NCBI GenBank assembly: GCA_963665185.2
Contig: CAXXPO010000010.1
Span: 248,001 to 312,000 of the forward strand
Source: G963665185 sp963665185
Lineage (GTDB): Bacteria; Desulfobacterota; Desulfovibrionia; Desulfovibrionales; Desulfovibrionaceae
Length of the DNA stretch: 64,000 bases
Direction of reading: 5' to 3'
The number at the start of each line of letters is the position of its first letter. The first letter of the stretch is position 1. This document shows, piece after piece, positions 62,657-64,000 of the stretch. The notes under the pieces are model-generated. The model was not told the origin of the DNA. It saw nothing but the letters and a program-made list of their open reading frames with translations, and searched no databases. Both the position numbers and the translations under genes were made by a program.

Positions 62657-63352
62657 TTGAGACAACGCAGTTATCGGACCTTCATCACCGGCCGGGACGG
62701 TTTTCTCCTGCACTGGTTGCTGTGCTCCCTGCCCTTGCTGGTCATGCTCGCCGTGGTTCTGGCAACATGCGGGCCGGACGCCCGGTCCTTTTTCTTTTTC
62801 CGGGACCACCGCTACCTTCACCCCGGATTCCGGCAGATCATGGCCGTCCTCTCGGATTACAGCGCCCCGGCCCTGTACGGCTGGTACGCCGTTATCCTGG
62901 CGCGCTCCCTGCGTGCCAGGAATATGGACGTAAAAAAGGCGGGAACCTCTTTCGTGCTGCGCTTCCTGGCCGTGCAGGTAGCCATCTGCGCCCTGCTGGT
63001 CCGGGTCGTGAAGATATTCGTCGGCAAACCCCGGCCCGATGTGGCCGAGGGAGCCGGGATGTTCCAGCCGTTTTCCCTGAGCGGTGGACACAATTCCTTT
63101 CCTTCGGGACACACGGCGGAAATCACCGGCTGCATCCTGCCCCTGGCCCTACGCTACCGCTCCCCTCTGCTCTCGCTCGGACTGGGCTTTGTGGCCGCCC
63201 TGGTGGCCTTTACCCGCATCTATCTGGCAAAACATTTTCCCAGCGACGTCTTCTTCGGCTGGATGATCGGCAGCGTGTCCGGTCTGGCCGTATACTTCTG
63301 GGCCGGTCCCGTTCTTCACCCCCAACCTCCCCGATCCGGCAACGCGGCATGA
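62657..63352 (+). CDS. PAP2-family membrane phosphatase
   Basis: 231 residues from a TTG at 62657. Five or six membrane segments. The acid phosphatase motifs are complete: KIFVGKPRP (C1), PSGHT (C2) and TRIYLAKHFPSD (C3). Likely a lipid or undecaprenyl pyrophosphate phosphatase. It overlaps the following glycosyltransferase by 4 bp (ATGA). The frame is intact, unlike the genes to its left. Confidence 0.85.
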   Translation: MRQRSYRTFITGRDGFLLHWLLCSLPLLVMLAVVLATCGPDARSFFFFRDHRYLHPGFRQIMAVLSDYSAPALYGWYAVILARSLRARNMDVKKAGTSFVLRFLAVQVAICALLVRVVKIFVGKPRPDVAEGAGMFQPFSLSGGHNSFPSGHTAEITGCILPLALRYRSPLLSLGLGFVAALVAFTRIYLAKHFPSDVFFGWMIGSVSGLAVYFWAGPVLHPQPPRSGNAA

Positions 63353-64000
63353 ACATCCACTACATCACTTCCTCCGGCTCCAAGAGCGGCGGCGCGCGGC
63401 AGGCCCTGTACATTGCCCAAGGCATGATGCGACGCGGCCACGACGTGACTTTTTTCATCCCGCAGGACGGGGAACTCCCGGAACTGGCCCCGGACATCCG
63501 CTGGATACGGCTTCCCGAGTCCCCCAGGGAATGGCGCCCGTTCATTGAATCCCGCCTGCCCGGTCCGCAGACGCCCACGGTGATCCACGCCTTTCACAAC
63601 AAGGCCTGCAAACTGCTGACCTGGTGGGGCTGGCTGTGGCGGCAACGCAAGATCGTGACGATCATCAACCGCGGCGTCATCTACCGCCCGGGCAATCCCC
63701 TGCCCTACTGGTCGCCGGGGCTGGACGCCATCACCGTGAACTCCGAGGCATGCTCCAGGGTGCTGGGACGCATCGGCGCGCCCAAGTCCAAACGGCACGT
63801 CATCTACAACGGCATCCCCCGGGACCGGGGCACGCCGCAACGCCCTGCCGCCGAAGTGCGCGGGGAACTGGGCATTTCCTCTTTTTCCGGTCTTGTCTTC
63901 GGATCGGTGGTCAACAACAAGCCGGTCAAGGGAATCGCCCCCCTGCTCAAGGCCCATGCCCGGGCAGACCTGCCCGACACCCGCCTGTTTCTCATCGGGG
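63349..64000 (+). CDS. Glycosyltransferase, N-terminal part (cut by window edge)
   Basis: 217 residues to the right edge, open-ended. GT-B N-terminal domain: MNIHYITSSGSKSGGARQAL, GMMRRGHDVTFF, then AITVNSEACSRVL and HVIYNGIP, followed by the start of the second domain. The fold suggests GT4. It is translationally coupled to the PAP2 gene. Confidence 0.82.
   Translation, partial: MNIHYITSSGSKSGGARQALYIAQGMMRRGHDVTFFIPQDGELPELAPDIRWIRLPESPREWRPFIESRLPGPQTPTVIHAFHNKACKLLTWWGWLWRQRKIVTIINRGVIYRPGNPLPYWSPGLDAITVNSEACSRVLGRIGAPKSKRHVIYNGIPRDRGTPQRPAAEVRGELGISSFSGLVFGSVVNNKPVKGIAPLLKAHARADLPDTRLFLIG

Overview
The window looks like the chromosome of a sulfate reducer of the Desulfovibrionaceae (Desulfovibrio or Pseudodesulfovibrio type). 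This is inferred from the nif cluster, which carries two PII-like genes (nifI1, nifI2) between nifH and nifD, from the iron alcohol dehydrogenase, the WtpA-type oxyanion binding protein and the general protein style. No rRNA operon or CRISPR array was seen.

Positions 1 to about 25,590 are the end of an integrative and conjugative element lodged at the 3' end of a tRNA-Ala(CGC) gene. From the tRNA inward it carries a P4-type tyrosine integrase, a dinD gene, an AlpA-like regulator, an unknown gene and two small HTH regulators with four shared palindromic operators. A long transfer operon on the minus strand follows: traK-traL-traM-trbB-C-D-E-(zinc ribbon)-trbJ-trbL-trbF-trbG-trbH. The trb operon is then interrupted by a complete type IVb (thin) pilus set: pilN-O-P-Q-R-S, a PilT-type ATPase, pilM, pilV and a secreted phage-tail-collar protein. 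It resumes with trbI (VirB10), cut by the left edge. The junction gene fuses a TrbH-like lipoprotein to a TcpQ domain. The relaxase and coupling protein are not in the window and would lie beyond position 1. A small exported protein divergent from trbL ends in the same peptide as TrbJ. It sits in an AT-rich patch that also holds most of trbL, and is proposed here as an exclusion cassette.

Positions 25.6 to 38.4 kb are ordinary chromosome: a decayed tRNA, queH, RNase G/E, a radical SAM gene, trmI, an MFS exporter, wtpA, a D-glutamate type operon (dgcN-dgcA-dat) and an iron alcohol dehydrogenase.

Positions 38.5 to 51.3 kb are a compact nitrogen-fixation region. nifV and nifHI1I2DK-(2Fe-2S ferredoxin)-(GNAT)-nifE-N-B-X diverge from facing sigma-54 promoters, and nifA converges on the end of the cluster from the other side.

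Positions 51.3 to 64 kb hold a TrkA-Usp fusion with a CPA2 antiporter, an aminotransferase, a sigma-54 regulator, an MCP/CheW pair, larB, two glycosyltransferases and a PAP2 phosphatase. Between 55.39 and 62.38 kb six conserved genes are broken. All the breaks can be read as single-base insertions, mostly in short homopolymers, which points to sequence error rather than gene decay.
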